From Bacteroidales bacterium (GTDB lineage Bacteria > Bacteroidota > Bacteroidia > Bacteroidales > UBA1715), in NCBI GenBank assembly GCA_024409235.1, contig JAKSUA010000015.1:1-50458 (forward strand): a DNA stretch of 50,458 nt, written 5' to 3'. Shown here one piece after another: positions 17,638 through 27,103 of this stretch (positions are counted from its first letter, which is position 1; each line of letters begins with the position of its first letter). The notes under the pieces are model-generated. The model was not told the origin of the DNA. It ran no database searches and saw nothing but the letters and a program-made list of their open reading frames with translations. The position numbers and the translations under genes were made by a program.

Positions 17638-18564
17638 TTAATGTAAGATTTGCAAGGAATCCATATCGTGTGCAAGCATGTTGGAAAATAATTCGGCTCC
17701 ATTTTTATTCAAATGGGTTGCGTTATAAAAATATGTGGTGTCTTTGCTTATGTAACAATCGGAATAGTCGAGTATCTGAATATGATATTTGTTTGCAATC
17801 GTTTCGAATGTGGAATACATTTCGGAGATATTTGTAACTCGTTCATTTGCTTTATAATACACCGGAGAGTAAACAAATAAAACAGTGATATCATTATCCA
17901 AACAGTTTTGTAGATAATCACAGAATTCTTTTATGACAACGCTGTCAGATTTAAATGTGATGGAGTCAATTTTTGAAAAATTATTTCCATTCCAGTTTTG
18001 TGAGACGCCAGAAAAACCTTTGTATTCAATTTTTAAAAACACATGTTGGGAGGTTTTGTAGGAATCCCATAAATTACTGTTTTTTAAATATCGATAGAGT
18101 GGTATATTTTTTTCAGGAAAAGAAAAAAGAGTGGAAATAACATTTTTACGGAAATCGAAATTATAGAAAAACGGGAAATATTGTTCCATTTCGTAGTCTG
18201 GAGTCTGATCAAGTGTCGCCACCCAGTCGATATTCTGAATAACAAGTTGCGGTTTCTGATTCTTTACACAATATAGACTGAAGCGGGGAATCTGTCGGTC
18301 AACACTACAACCGTTTATTCCTAAATTATACGAAGATTTGTGAAGAGTGCTGTCGAGAATTCGTGGAGAATACTGTGTGTATGCACGGGACGAGCCCATG
18401 ATAACAATGTCGTTTGATAAATCACCTTTAAGAATTTCGTTCCATGTTTTATATTTATAATCCTCAGAGCTTTGTGTTTGTAAAGAGATATAAATATCTA
18501 AAGCTAAGGAACTTATAAATAGCAATATTAAAAACAAGAGTATTTTAGAAAGAAACTTTTTCAT
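17638..18564 (-). CDS. SGNH/DltD-like exported protein, partner of MBOAT
   Basis: A 308-residue protein with an N-terminal membrane anchor (residues 5-25), so the rest is periplasmic. It has the SGNH start IVIMGSSRAYTQYSP (nucleophile Ser in GSS) and the block-V-like end YNATHLNKNGAELF with the catalytic His. The Asp usual two residues before Thr-His (DxxH) is Asn here, which may weaken or change activity. It starts right at the end of the MBOAT gene. Such pairs O-acetylate cell-surface sugars: the MBOAT passes the acyl group across the membrane and the SGNH protein transfers it. The acceptor is unknown. Confidence 0.78.
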   Translation of the reverse strand: MKKFLSKILLFLILLFISSLALDIYISLQTQSSEDYKYKTWNEILKGDLSNDIVIMGSSRAYTQYSPRILDSTLHKSSYNLGINGCSVDRQIPRFSLYCVKNQKPQLVIQNIDWVATLDQTPDYEMEQYFPFFYNFDFRKNVISTLFSFPEKNIPLYRYLKNSNLWDSYKTSQHVFLKIEYKGFSGVSQNWNGNNFSKIDSITFKSDSVVIKEFCDYLQNCLDNDITVLFVYSPVYYKANERVTNISEMYSTFETIANKYHIQILDYSDCYISKDTTYFYNATHLNKNGAELFSNMLAHDMDSLQILH

Positions 18565-19971
18565 TTAAAATTGGAAATAAATAAAAGGATTCTTTTCGTA
18601 AGCTTTAAAGAATATAATTGTGAATATTACAGCAAAATAAATAATCCATCGAAGAAAAACTGAATTAACAGAAGACAGTTCTAAAGCATGTGTTTTCTCT
18701 TTTTGCATCCATTCAATGGCAAGCAATATGAGTGCAAAGATATTTCCGAAATGTGAAGGATACATGAAATAAAGATACGACGCTTTCCAAACATCGAAAT
18801 TGCACATGTTTATAAGATAGTGCCATGCGTCATTGATTGTAGCAGAACGGAATAAAATCCAACCAAGTACTACAAGAATGAATGTGAAACATTGTCGAAC
18901 TATTGTGTGGAAAACTGTCTGCTGATTTTGGTTAGGAGGAAAAATAACATGTGGAATGAATAGGAAAGCATTGTATAGTCCCCATGCAAAGAAAGTCCAG
19001 TTTGCGCCATGCCAAATTCCGCATAACAAGAAGATTACCAATGTGTTGAAAATTGTTTTAGTCTTTGAAATTCTATTTCCACCAAGAGGAATATAGATAT
19101 AATCGCGGAACCAGTTTGTGAGGGAAATGTGCCAGCGTCTCCAAAAATCAGCAATATTTTTACTGAAATAAGGATTTTTAAAGTTTTGTGTAAGATTGAT
19201 GCCGAATAGTTTTGCACAGCCGACTGCCATGTCGGAATAACCAGAAAAATCTCCGTAAATTTGAAATGTAAAAAGTAAGGCACCAACCAAAAGAATTCCA
19301 CTTGGTTGGCTGGAATATGTTTCGAAAATTTGGTTAACTGCAAATCCGCAGTTGTCTGCAACAACGACTTTCTTGAATAATCCCCAAAGAACTTGACGGC
19401 ATCCATCAACGCTTTGTGTATAGTTAAAAGAACGTTTCTTTGAAAATTGGGGAATTACATTTGAGGCGCGTTCTATTGGTCCAGCAATTAGTTGAGGAAA
19501 AAATCCTAAAAATGTAAAATATAGAATAATGTCTCTTGTTGCAGGTGTTTTTCTTTTATAGACATCAATTAAATAGCCTATTGCCTGAAAAATATAGAAA
19601 CTGATTCCTATGGGCAAAATGAGATTTAACAATAGTTTTTCACTTTTAAAGTTGAAAAGGTTCGCAAAAGAAGAAATGAAAAAGTCATAGTATTTAAAAA
19701 GTCCTAAAATGCCCAAAAGAAATATGATTGATGTAGAAAAGACATATTTTGATAGTCGAAGTCTTTTTTCCATGTAAATGGCACTAAACCAACTGATTAA
19801 GGAAACCAGAAAAATTAAGCCAAGACATTTCCAATTCCACCATCCGTAGAAAAAATAAGATGCAGCAAGAAGAATACTGTTCTGTGTTTTCTCGGAATTC
19901 GAAAACACAAACCAATATAATAGAAAAACTATTGGAAGAAATAGGGCGAATTCTATTGAATTGAAAAGCAT
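18565..19971 (-). CDS. MBOAT-family O-acyltransferase (AlgI-like)
   Basis: A 468-residue polytopic membrane acyltransferase. The MBOAT signatures are present: GWWNWKCL near the start, FFPQLIAGPIERASNVIPQF, GYSDMAVG, WRRWHISLTNWFRDYIYIPLGG, and the catalytic-His segment LCGIWHGANWTFFAWGLYN. I use the ATG at 19971 (MLFNSIEFALFLP), the family's normal start. It heads an operon with the SGNH protein and lpxH, so surface-sugar acetylation and lipid A synthesis genes share a transcript. Confidence 0.92.
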   Translation of the reverse strand: MLFNSIEFALFLPIVFLLYWFVFSNSEKTQNSILLAASYFFYGWWNWKCLGLIFLVSLISWFSAIYMEKRLRLSKYVFSTSIIFLLGILGLFKYYDFFISSFANLFNFKSEKLLLNLILPIGISFYIFQAIGYLIDVYKRKTPATRDIILYFTFLGFFPQLIAGPIERASNVIPQFSKKRSFNYTQSVDGCRQVLWGLFKKVVVADNCGFAVNQIFETYSSQPSGILLVGALLFTFQIYGDFSGYSDMAVGCAKLFGINLTQNFKNPYFSKNIADFWRRWHISLTNWFRDYIYIPLGGNRISKTKTIFNTLVIFLLCGIWHGANWTFFAWGLYNAFLFIPHVIFPPNQNQQTVFHTIVRQCFTFILVVLGWILFRSATINDAWHYLINMCNFDVWKASYLYFMYPSHFGNIFALILLAIEWMQKEKTHALELSSVNSVFLRWIIYFAVIFTIIFFKAYEKNPFIYFQF

Positions 19972-20186
19972 AAATTTGATTGCTGATGGACAAAAATACA
20001 ACAAATTAAGTATATAGTGATGTCCGTTTATTTCAGAAATATAGGTGCAATTCTAATTTCGCAGAAAAAATCCTTGAAACATGAAATGAATAGTGGTAAT
20101 AACGGAACATTTTGTAAATTGCATCAGAAATATTGCGTAAAGCAAATGGCTTGAGGCATAAATAATTAGAAAAATAAAGTGATAAT

Positions 20187-21239
20187 ATGAGATCGATATT
20201 TGTAAGTATTTTATTGTGTATGTGTTGTTTGTTTGGATGTACCGCACAAACTGCATACAAAACAGTTTCTGTGGAAGAATTTGAGAAAGCAATTTCTAAT
20301 GATGAAGTGATAATTCTTGATGTAAGAACTCAGGAAGAATATGTTGTGGAACATCTTGCAAAGTCCTTGCTTATCGATGTAAAACAGCCCGAATTTGAGC
20401 AACGTGCGTTGAAATCTTTGCCTAAAGAGAAGAAAGTCGCAGTGTATTGCCGCAGTGGAAATCGTAGTAAATATGCTGCTAATATTTTAGCAAAGCATGG
20501 TTACACAGTTATTGAACTTGGTAGTGGTATTAATGGTTGGAAAACTGCTGGCAAACCGGTTACAAAGGAAGAGTGTGATGTTTTTCAGACAAAAAATGGC
20601 ACAAAAGTGAAAGTGTTCTGCATAAAACATGGAAGTATTCGTATTGAAGTGAATGGAAAATGGATATATGTTGATCCTGTAAGTGTATTGCCTCCGGCGA
20701 CAGATTTTTCAACTATGCCGAAAGCGGATGTTATTCTTATAACACACGAACATTTTGATCATTTGGATTCGTTGGCAATAAGACAATTGACGAAATCATC
20801 AACAAAACTAATTGTGAATCCACGAAGTTCAGAATTGTTGGGAGGGAAAGGGTTTATAATGAAAAATGGAGACAAATCAAATATAGAGAAAGCAATTGAA
20901 ATAGCTGCGGTTCCTGCCTATAACAAATCTGCTGAAAAGTTGCAGTTTCATCCAAAAGGAAGAGACAATGGCTATGTGCTAACAATTGAGGGGTTACGCA
21001 TTTATATTGCAGGAGACACTGAAGACATTGAGGAAATGTCGCAGTTAAAAAACATTGACATTGCGTTTCTTCCATGTAATTTGCCATATACTATGACTCC
21101 GGAGCAGTTGGCAAATGCTGCCAGGAATATTCAACCTCGGATTTTATTTCCATACCATTACGGAAATACTGAAATTCAGCAAGTTGTACGTTTGTTAAAC
21201 GACACTCAGATTGATGTGCGGATAAGGCAATATCAGTAA
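20187..21239 (+). CDS. Rhodanese / metallo-beta-lactamase fusion lipoprotein
   Basis: A 350-residue protein with a lipoprotein-type signal (CLFGC, residues 13-17). Residues 25-125 are a rhodanese domain with the active loop YCRSGNRS (Cys at about residue 90), which carries sulfur or senses thiols. Residues 140-350 are an UlaG/YcbL-like metallo-beta-lactamase fold with THEHFDHLD (zinc ligands), IAGDTED and a closing PYHYGNTE. The two domains in one exported polypeptide suggest a persulfide-related hydrolase or a sulfur-transfer pair, but the substrate is unknown. It is a single gene with no obvious operon partner. Confidence 0.82.
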   Translation: MRSIFVSILLCMCCLFGCTAQTAYKTVSVEEFEKAISNDEVIILDVRTQEEYVVEHLAKSLLIDVKQPEFEQRALKSLPKEKKVAVYCRSGNRSKYAANILAKHGYTVIELGSGINGWKTAGKPVTKEECDVFQTKNGTKVKVFCIKHGSIRIEVNGKWIYVDPVSVLPPATDFSTMPKADVILITHEHFDHLDSLAIRQLTKSSTKLIVNPRSSELLGGKGFIMKNGDKSNIEKAIEIAAVPAYNKSAEKLQFHPKGRDNGYVLTIEGLRIYIAGDTEDIEEMSQLKNIDIAFLPCNLPYTMTPEQLANAARNIQPRILFPYHYGNTEIQQVVRLLNDTQIDVRIRQYQ

Positions 21240-21326
21240 ACGAATAGTTCTTTTATATTTTTTGTTTTCCTGCTTGACGATTTATTTAAGGGAAGTATAA
21301 TTAGGAGGACAAAAAAATAAAAGGCT

Positions 21327-23018
21327 ATGAAAAACGAATTTACAGACTTTCCAGAATTAAAAACAAGAAAAAGAAAATCAACAAAAAAAATAGAGACTAT
21401 TAAGCCAGAAGATTTGACAATCTTTTCGGCTTTGGATCAGATTGTAGAGGTTTCTGCTGGATGCAAGTTAAAACTTTCGGTGTTCGATAAGATAAAACCA
21501 ACAATAGATTTTATTACGAAGAAACTTGAAATCACGCCTATTCAGGCAATGTTTCTTGCTGTGCTTGCGAACAATGCGCCGCGAAGAATTTGTATGGATA
21601 TTTTTTCCGATTTCTTTGAATGCTCAAATCTTCATGTAATGCGTTACGCGGAGAATATCGACAAATTGCTTGAGAAAAGATATATTCGAAAGAATGACGA
21701 TGGTCGTGAATATTCATATATGATTCCAAAGGAGGTTATGGCGGCTTTTAAGAAAAACAAGATTTATGAAGCAGAGGAGTATAACAATCTCACGTCGGAA
21801 AGAATATTTGAGTATGCTGATGAAATGTTTGTTAATGTCAATAATACCAATATGGATTGGGAGGATTTTGTAATGGAACTGCGTGCAATGTTGTTGGCAA
21901 ACAAGGATTTGAATTTGTCAAAACGAGTGCGAGAATACAATTTGACAGATGATGCCTTTGTTGTTTTGATGACGTTTTGTTTGCATTATATTTTTATTGG
22001 TAAAAGTGAACTTTCAGGTTCGTGCTTTGATTTTCTTCCACATAGAATCCAGGGGAATACCGTACGAATGTTGAAAAGGGGGGCACATGTTTTAATGGAT
22101 TTGAATCTTGTTGAATTCGTAAGTAATGATGGCATGTCGGACAATACATTTTTTAAATTGACGGAAAAAGCAAAAAATGAATTACTTGTTGATGTCAATG
22201 TGATTGCAAATACAAGGGATAAGAATTTAATGTTGTCGGATTCGATTGCAGAAAAGCCTATGTATTATAATAAAGATGAGGCTTCGCAGATAACGCAGTT
22301 AACAGACTTGCTTTCTAAGGAACGTTTTGGGGAAGTTCAAAAGAGATTAAAGGAAAATGGCTTTAGAACAGGTTTCGCATGTTTATTTTATGGTGCTCCT
22401 GGTACGGGAAAGACTGAAACTGTTCTTCAGATTGCACGACAAACAGGACGTAATGTAATGCAGGTAAATATATCAGAAATCAAAAGTAAGTGGGTTGGCG
22501 AAAGTGAAAAAAATGTGAAAGAAATTTTTGACCGTTACCGTTCGTACGTAGAACGATGCGAAACCACACCAATCCTGTTTTTTAACGAGGCTGATGCTGT
22601 ATTTAATACACGAATAGAGAAAACACAGCATGCTATTGACAAAATGGAAAATTCTATTCAGAATATTATTTTGCAGGAACTTGAGAATTTAAATGGGATT
22701 CTAATAGCAACAACAAACTTGTCCGACAACATTGATTCTGCCTTTGACCGCCGCTTTCTGTACAAAGTAAAGTTCGCTAATCCGAATATTGAAACTAAAA
22801 AATCTATTTGGAAGGTAATGATTCCTGAAATTTCAGATTCAGAAGCAATGGAGTTGGCGTCAACGTATAATCTAAGCGGAGGTCAGATTGAAAACGTTGC
22901 ACGGAAACGCACTGTTGAATATATTCTTACAGGAACATCGGTTCCTTTTTCTAAATTAAAAGAATATAGTGACACGGAAAAACTTATGCGTAAAGAACAC
23001 AAGGTTGTTGGTTTTTAA
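21327..23018 (+). CDS. AAA+ ATPase with helical N-terminal region
   Basis: A 563-residue protein. The N-terminal 330 residues are largely helical and include what looks like a winged-helix part (about 75-130). The AAA core has Walker A GAPGTGKTE (about 355), SKWVGESEKNVKEIF, a Walker-B-like FFNEADAVF in which the usual DE is NE (about 417), a sensor ATTNLSDN and DRRFLYKVKF. This resembles the ATPase half of FtsH but has no protease domain or membrane helix. The NE in place of DE is seen as written and may lower hydrolysis. The client is unknown. It is transcribed alone, convergent with the peptide-conjugate operon. Confidence 0.78.
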   Translation: MKNEFTDFPELKTRKRKSTKKIETIKPEDLTIFSALDQIVEVSAGCKLKLSVFDKIKPTIDFITKKLEITPIQAMFLAVLANNAPRRICMDIFSDFFECSNLHVMRYAENIDKLLEKRYIRKNDDGREYSYMIPKEVMAAFKKNKIYEAEEYNNLTSERIFEYADEMFVNVNNTNMDWEDFVMELRAMLLANKDLNLSKRVREYNLTDDAFVVLMTFCLHYIFIGKSELSGSCFDFLPHRIQGNTVRMLKRGAHVLMDLNLVEFVSNDGMSDNTFFKLTEKAKNELLVDVNVIANTRDKNLMLSDSIAEKPMYYNKDEASQITQLTDLLSKERFGEVQKRLKENGFRTGFACLFYGAPGTGKTETVLQIARQTGRNVMQVNISEIKSKWVGESEKNVKEIFDRYRSYVERCETTPILFFNEADAVFNTRIEKTQHAIDKMENSIQNIILQELENLNGILIATTNLSDNIDSAFDRRFLYKVKFANPNIETKKSIWKVMIPEISDSEAMELASTYNLSGGQIENVARKRTVEYILTGTSVPFSKLKEYSDTEKLMRKEHKVVGF

Positions 23019-23025
23019 CAAAGTG

Positions 23026-23739
23026 CTACTCTAATTTCTTTGTTGATTTTATGAATTCTTTGAGAATCTTCATGTCGTAAGTGGTTGATTTATAGGAATA
23101 TTCTGGATGCCATTGAACAGCCCATATGAATTTTGCTGTTTTATGGCAGACAGCTTCCACAAGACCGTCTTCAGAAAAAGCCATAGCTTCCAGTTGGGGC
23201 GAAAGTAATTTTATTGCCTGATGATGATAACTATTTACAGATAAAACATCTTTCTTTAATAATTTCCCAAGAGGAGAATCTTTTTTGATTAAAATTTTAT
23301 GAATAGGAGTATCATATGGAGCTTTTTGATGATGCTCAATATTTGAAGGATTTTCTGTTGGTAGATCTTGATATAATTCTCCTCCAAGAGCTGCGTTAAT
23401 AAATTGAATTCCTCTACAGATTCCGAAAACTGGTTTGTCATGTTTTACAGCTAATTTCAATAAAATACCTTCCATCATGTCTCTTTCAAAACAAGGTTTT
23501 CCGCATTCTGGTGTAGGAGATTGACGATACAACATTGGATATACGTCTTGTCCGCCAGTAAATAAAATCCCATCAACGCATTCAAATAATTGCTCAAGAA
23601 CAGCATTGTTGGTGGTTAAGGGAAACATCACGGGAATGCCTCCAGCATTTTCAATGCAATTCATATAGCCTGGAAGCATCCAAAGACTGTCTTTATCTGT
23701 GTCAACAAGAGGAATAATTCCGATTAATGGTTTTTTCAT
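23026..23739 (-). CDS. Peptidase C26 / gamma-glutamyl-GABA hydrolase-like
   Basis: A 237-residue class-I glutamine-amidotransferase-fold hydrolase. It starts KPLIGIIPLVDTDKDS and has GILFTGGQDVYPMLY, the nucleophile elbow FGICRGIQFINAALGG (Cys) and WAVQWHPEYS (His, Glu). Family members cut gamma-glutamyl bonds (PuuD type). It is the last gene of the six-gene operon and overlaps the preceding gene by 4 bases. In that setting it would remove gamma-linked glutamate or a similar cap from a peptide made by the ATP-grasp enzyme; this role is inferred. Confidence 0.87.
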   Translation of the reverse strand: MKKPLIGIIPLVDTDKDSLWMLPGYMNCIENAGGIPVMFPLTTNNAVLEQLFECVDGILFTGGQDVYPMLYRQSPTPECGKPCFERDMMEGILLKLAVKHDKPVFGICRGIQFINAALGGELYQDLPTENPSNIEHHQKAPYDTPIHKILIKKDSPLGKLLKKDVLSVNSYHHQAIKLLSPQLEAMAFSEDGLVEAVCHKTAKFIWAVQWHPEYSYKSTTYDMKILKEFIKSTKKLE

Positions 23740-24668
23740 AAGTTTATAATTCTAAAAAGTAATGTATTTTGAAATGTTATTGATTTGTTTCGTGCAAAGA
23801 AAATAGTTCCACTTACAGGGCTTTTTATTTCGCATACATCTCTACCTTCATATGGATGAACAATGCGGGCAAGAACTTCGTCTTTTTTAACAACCTGTCC
23901 AGCTTCTTTTTCAATAATGAGGATTCCTGCATGAGGAGCTTGTATCGGAATAAGTTGTTTGCCTTCTATTACAATTGGCTCTTGAACTCCTTCGTTTTCA
24001 ATGGTAAGTGATAGCATGTTTTTTTTAACCATAAATCTTGAGATTGCCTCAATTGCTCCTTGAGCCATCTTGTGGTCAATTACATCTGTTGTCCCACTAT
24101 AAAGAGAGAAAGCCTGTGTGTTCCAAATTTGCCAGTTGTAGTTTAATAAAACAGTGTCAAACGGTTCAGGTTCACGTATGCCGACATAGGGAAAGCCAAA
24201 ATATTTCGCATCATTAACGTCTTCAAAGCCGGTGTGTATCATACGAACATGTGGAAGAAAATTTCCAGGTAAATAGTACGATGCTAACTGAATTCCAAAT
24301 TTGAAATCCTTTATGAATTCAAAAAGTCCGGCAGCTATTCTTTGGGTTGTTTCACCTTGGTCGTAGCCGGGAAACATTCTATTTATGTCGGTGTTGTCGA
24401 GTGCCCAAAAGCGTTTTTCAATGTTTATGCTGAAAGGATTTACCGAAGGAATAATAGAGATAGAAATACCTGGCATGATTTGATTTTCTTCTTCGGCTTT
24501 CTTCATGAGCGCAACCATTTGACTTGCAACAAATTGTTGCTGGATTTCGTCACCACGCATTGAACCGACAATGCAGAGTGTTTTTTCTCCTTCACCAAAT
24601 GTATATGCTTTGATTCTAAAGTCATCGCGATATGGCGAAGACATGTGGAAGATTGTTTGTATTTTCAT
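23736..24668 (-). CDS. Degenerate aspartoacylase/AstE-like protein (second copy)
   Basis: A 310-residue paralogue of the next upstream gene. The order of segments is the same (GSMRGDEIQQQFVASQMVALM, INPFSINIEKRFW-type block, NRMFPGYDQG, C-terminal barrel GILIIEKEAGQVVKKDEVL). However, the zinc and catalytic residues are missing. The HGDE of the active paralogue reads RGDE, its DIHAS reads QLASY, and the Glu of AEMGVG reads S. It is therefore probably not a zinc deacylase and may bind a product or regulate its neighbour. I use the ATG at 24668 (MKIQTIFHM), 11 bases after the upstream gene; a longer reading would overlap that gene. Confidence 0.8.
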   Translation of the reverse strand: MKIQTIFHMSSPYRDDFRIKAYTFGEGEKTLCIVGSMRGDEIQQQFVASQMVALMKKAEEENQIMPGISISIIPSVNPFSINIEKRFWALDNTDINRMFPGYDQGETTQRIAAGLFEFIKDFKFGIQLASYYLPGNFLPHVRMIHTGFEDVNDAKYFGFPYVGIREPEPFDTVLLNYNWQIWNTQAFSLYSGTTDVIDHKMAQGAIEAISRFMVKKNMLSLTIENEGVQEPIVIEGKQLIPIQAPHAGILIIEKEAGQVVKKDEVLARIVHPYEGRDVCEIKSPVSGTIFFARNKSITFQNTLLFRIINL

Positions 24669-24679
24669 AGTTGCGAATC

Positions 24680-25606
24680 TTAAAGTTTGTAAATACGGCC
24701 AAGTAGTGAACCTTCGTAAACCATTGGATATGCACGGATTGTGAATAAAAGTCCATCGCAAGGTGCTATTACGTCGTCAAGAATTTTTCCTGTTAACGGA
24801 GAAATTATTTGTCCAATGGATTGCCCTTTTTTTATTGTGGTATCGTTATGAATTTCTGTAACAAATACGCCGCTTATTTTTGCATTAAGGAATGCAACAG
24901 AATCTCCATTTTTACTGACAATACTTTCTTTTATTTTAGAAGGATCTGGAGCTTCGTCCCAAATTCCCATAGAAAACATAAGATTCTGTATTCCGTCAAC
25001 TAAATGTTGACACATAGAGTGGCTAATTCTTCCTCCGACACCCATTTCTGCTACTAAACATGGCGTTCCTGTAGAGTTAAGAGAATGAGCGAGAGTTGAT
25101 TCCAAAACAGTTGCTGCCTGATGTATCCAAATGAAGTCAATACCCATAAGTTTTGCATACGGAACTAATGTCTCTGCAGTCATTTCACTTATGCGAACCT
25201 GAGGAATTTCGCGAAGAAAAATGTTTGATGCATGAATGTCTATCACCATATCAGCTCCGCTGAGGTCTGTATAGATGTCGTGTGCTACTTTTTCTATCAT
25301 AGAACCTCGTGAATTACCAGGAAAAATTCTATTCATATCAAGATCGAAAGCGGGAACACCTCGTTGCATTGAGTCAATACCAAGGGGGTTGAGTGCAGGG
25401 TAAATGTCTATGGTTCCTTTGAGTTTTTCAGGATGTTCATTCACCATTTTAGCAATAAGATAACATACGTACTGACCTTCAAGTTCGTCACCGTGAGTAC
25501 CTGTTACAATACAAATTCTTTTCCCTTTACCATTTGTAAGATGGTTTTTGACGATTCTAAATTCTTCGTCAATAGGCATTTCTAAAGCAGTTACATTCTG
25601 TATCAT
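24680..25606 (-). CDS. Succinylglutamate desuccinylase/aspartoacylase-family zinc deacylase
   Basis: A 308-residue M14-related zinc hydrolase that removes an acyl group from an amino acid. The zinc ligands are in TGTHGDELEGQYV and DIHASN; the catalytic Glu is in LVAEMGVGG; the C-terminal half has the barrel with ITGKILDDVIAPCDGLLF. DMNRIFPGN matches the substrate-binding arginine region. It overlaps the transglutaminase gene by 4 bases. In this operon it probably trims the product of the ATP-grasp enzyme rather than N-acetylaspartate or succinylglutamate. Confidence 0.88.
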   Translation of the reverse strand: MIQNVTALEMPIDEEFRIVKNHLTNGKGKRICIVTGTHGDELEGQYVCYLIAKMVNEHPEKLKGTIDIYPALNPLGIDSMQRGVPAFDLDMNRIFPGNSRGSMIEKVAHDIYTDLSGADMVIDIHASNIFLREIPQVRISEMTAETLVPYAKLMGIDFIWIHQAATVLESTLAHSLNSTGTPCLVAEMGVGGRISHSMCQHLVDGIQNLMFSMGIWDEAPDPSKIKESIVSKNGDSVAFLNAKISGVFVTEIHNDTTIKKGQSIGQIISPLTGKILDDVIAPCDGLLFTIRAYPMVYEGSLLGRIYKL

Positions 25607-26382
25607 ATCATTTCGATCGTTGTTTTTACATTCAGTGTTTCGGAAGTTAAGTTAAATAGCATTCCTCTGTTGAGCGGACAATCGCTAACGTCTCTTCCGT
25701 GTGCAATTTTTATATAATCCCATCGTATGCAGCTGTCTCGGGTGGGATCGTAACCGAACCATTGGTTTCCGTCGTGTACTTCGACCCATGCGTGAGTTTC
25801 TCCTTCGCCGGTTACAAGACCATTGACATATCTTGCACGTATTCCTATACTTCGGCAAGCGGCAATCATAAGATGTGCAAAATCCTGACAAACACCGATT
25901 TGCATTTTAAAAACGTCCAACGCAGTTGTTGTGTTAGACGTTACATTTTTGTTATACTTAAGATAACTATATATGCCGTGCATAATATTTTCGGCAGTTT
26001 GTTGTATTGAATTTTCAGCAATAAATTGTTTTGCCCAATTCTTTAGCTGTTCATCATATTGAGTAAGTGGAGTAGAGAAAAAGTAGTACGGCTTGGGAAC
26101 ATCTATTGGATGATATGTGCTACATTCCACAATGCCGCTACTTTCAATTATAAAATGGTCATGTAAATCTTTGTAATTTCCATAATGAATAATATTACCC
26201 TGACCGTCAATACTTTGTGTTAATTTACAATATGGATCAACTGAAATATGGTGCTCAATAATTTTCTGAAATTCATTCTGACAAGGAAGAATACGAATTT
26301 TGAAGAAATGGTATCCTACAGCAGGCACAAATCGTGTGTCTGTAACATACTGATATGTATATCTTCTTATCGTTTCTTCCAT
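25603..26382 (-). CDS. Transglutaminase-like cysteine protease-fold protein
   Basis: A 259-residue protein with an N-terminal beta domain (about 1-140) and a transglutaminase core. The triad is in GVCQDFAHLMIAACRSIGIRARYV (Cys), THAWVEVHDGNQWFGYDPT (His, then Asp). Proteins of this type are encoded with circularly permuted ATP-grasp and alpha-E proteins in many bacteria. They may cut or transfer the peptide bond formed by the ATP-grasp enzyme. I use the ATG at 26382, which lies just after the alpha-E stop. Confidence 0.87.
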   Translation of the reverse strand: MEETIRRYTYQYVTDTRFVPAVGYHFFKIRILPCQNEFQKIIEHHISVDPYCKLTQSIDGQGNIIHYGNYKDLHDHFIIESSGIVECSTYHPIDVPKPYYFFSTPLTQYDEQLKNWAKQFIAENSIQQTAENIMHGIYSYLKYNKNVTSNTTTALDVFKMQIGVCQDFAHLMIAACRSIGIRARYVNGLVTGEGETHAWVEVHDGNQWFGYDPTRDSCIRWDYIKIAHGRDVSDCPLNRGMLFNLTSETLNVKTTIEMI

Positions 26383-26386
26383 AATT

Positions 26387-27088
26387 TTATACAAGCACAA
26401 TCTCGTTTAAAATTGTCAAGATGAAATCTTTGTAATCCTTGTCGTGCTTTTCGTATTTTTCTTTTTCGTTTATCTGTTTTTCGAATAATTCAACTTTTGC
26501 CATATCGAACAATTCTGGTTCTGCTTTTATGTATTTCTTTATTAAATCCCATGATTCTTCTAAACGGTTGATTTTGTAGTCGAAACGGATAATCATGTCG
26601 GAATGTTCAATCAGTCTTCCTATTTCAAGAAGAGCATAAATTTGTCCATAGGTACGTTCGCGTATAGAGCCCCAGAATGCAAGCAACCAGTCGGTAATTG
26701 GTTGCAATTCAGTGATATTCATTTCTTTGCTGTCAGCTTTTTTTCTAATTAAATCGCGACAAAGTTCTATGTATGAGAACGATTCTGAATAAATCTCTGA
26801 ACGAAGAATGATAGCGTTGTCCATCATAAATTCTATGATGCTTCGAAGCGATGTAACTGTGTTAGGATCATAGATTTGTGCCATCATTTGATAACTTGTT
26901 GTGAATTCGCTTGAAACATATACGTCAAGTTTTTCAAGGAAGTCGCTATATGGTACTTCGCCTACAGGTACATCAATAACTTCGTCGTATGCACGACGCA
27001 TAAGATGAAGCATTAAATATCCTCGTTCTGCATATCTGCCTAACCAGAATAGGCAGTTTGCTTTATTTGCACTTATTACTGTATTCAT
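26387..27088 (-). CDS. Alpha-E domain protein
   Basis: A 233-residue all-helical protein. The start (ANKANCLFWLGRYAERGYLMLHLMRRAYDEV) is the alpha-E signature: a WxGRYxER motif near residue 16. LLEIGRLIEHSDMIIRFDYKINRLEES follows near the end. Its function is unknown; it is almost always next to a type-2 circularly permuted ATP-grasp and is thought to be its partner. It sits 15 bases after the ATP-grasp gene. Confidence 0.9.
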   Translation of the reverse strand: MNTVISANKANCLFWLGRYAERGYLMLHLMRRAYDEVIDVPVGEVPYSDFLEKLDVYVSSEFTTSYQMMAQIYDPNTVTSLRSIIEFMMDNAIILRSEIYSESFSYIELCRDLIRKKADSKEMNITELQPITDWLLAFWGSIRERTYGQIYALLEIGRLIEHSDMIIRFDYKINRLEESWDLIKKYIKAEPELFDMAKVELFEKQINEKEKYEKHDKDYKDFILTILNEIVLV

Positions 27089-27103
27089 TGTATTTTTTCT
27101 AAA

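Noticed and set aside
24669..24761. Longer start of the second aspartoacylase-like gene
   Set aside because: The added residues overlap the upstream gene and match no family member; ATG 24668 fits well.
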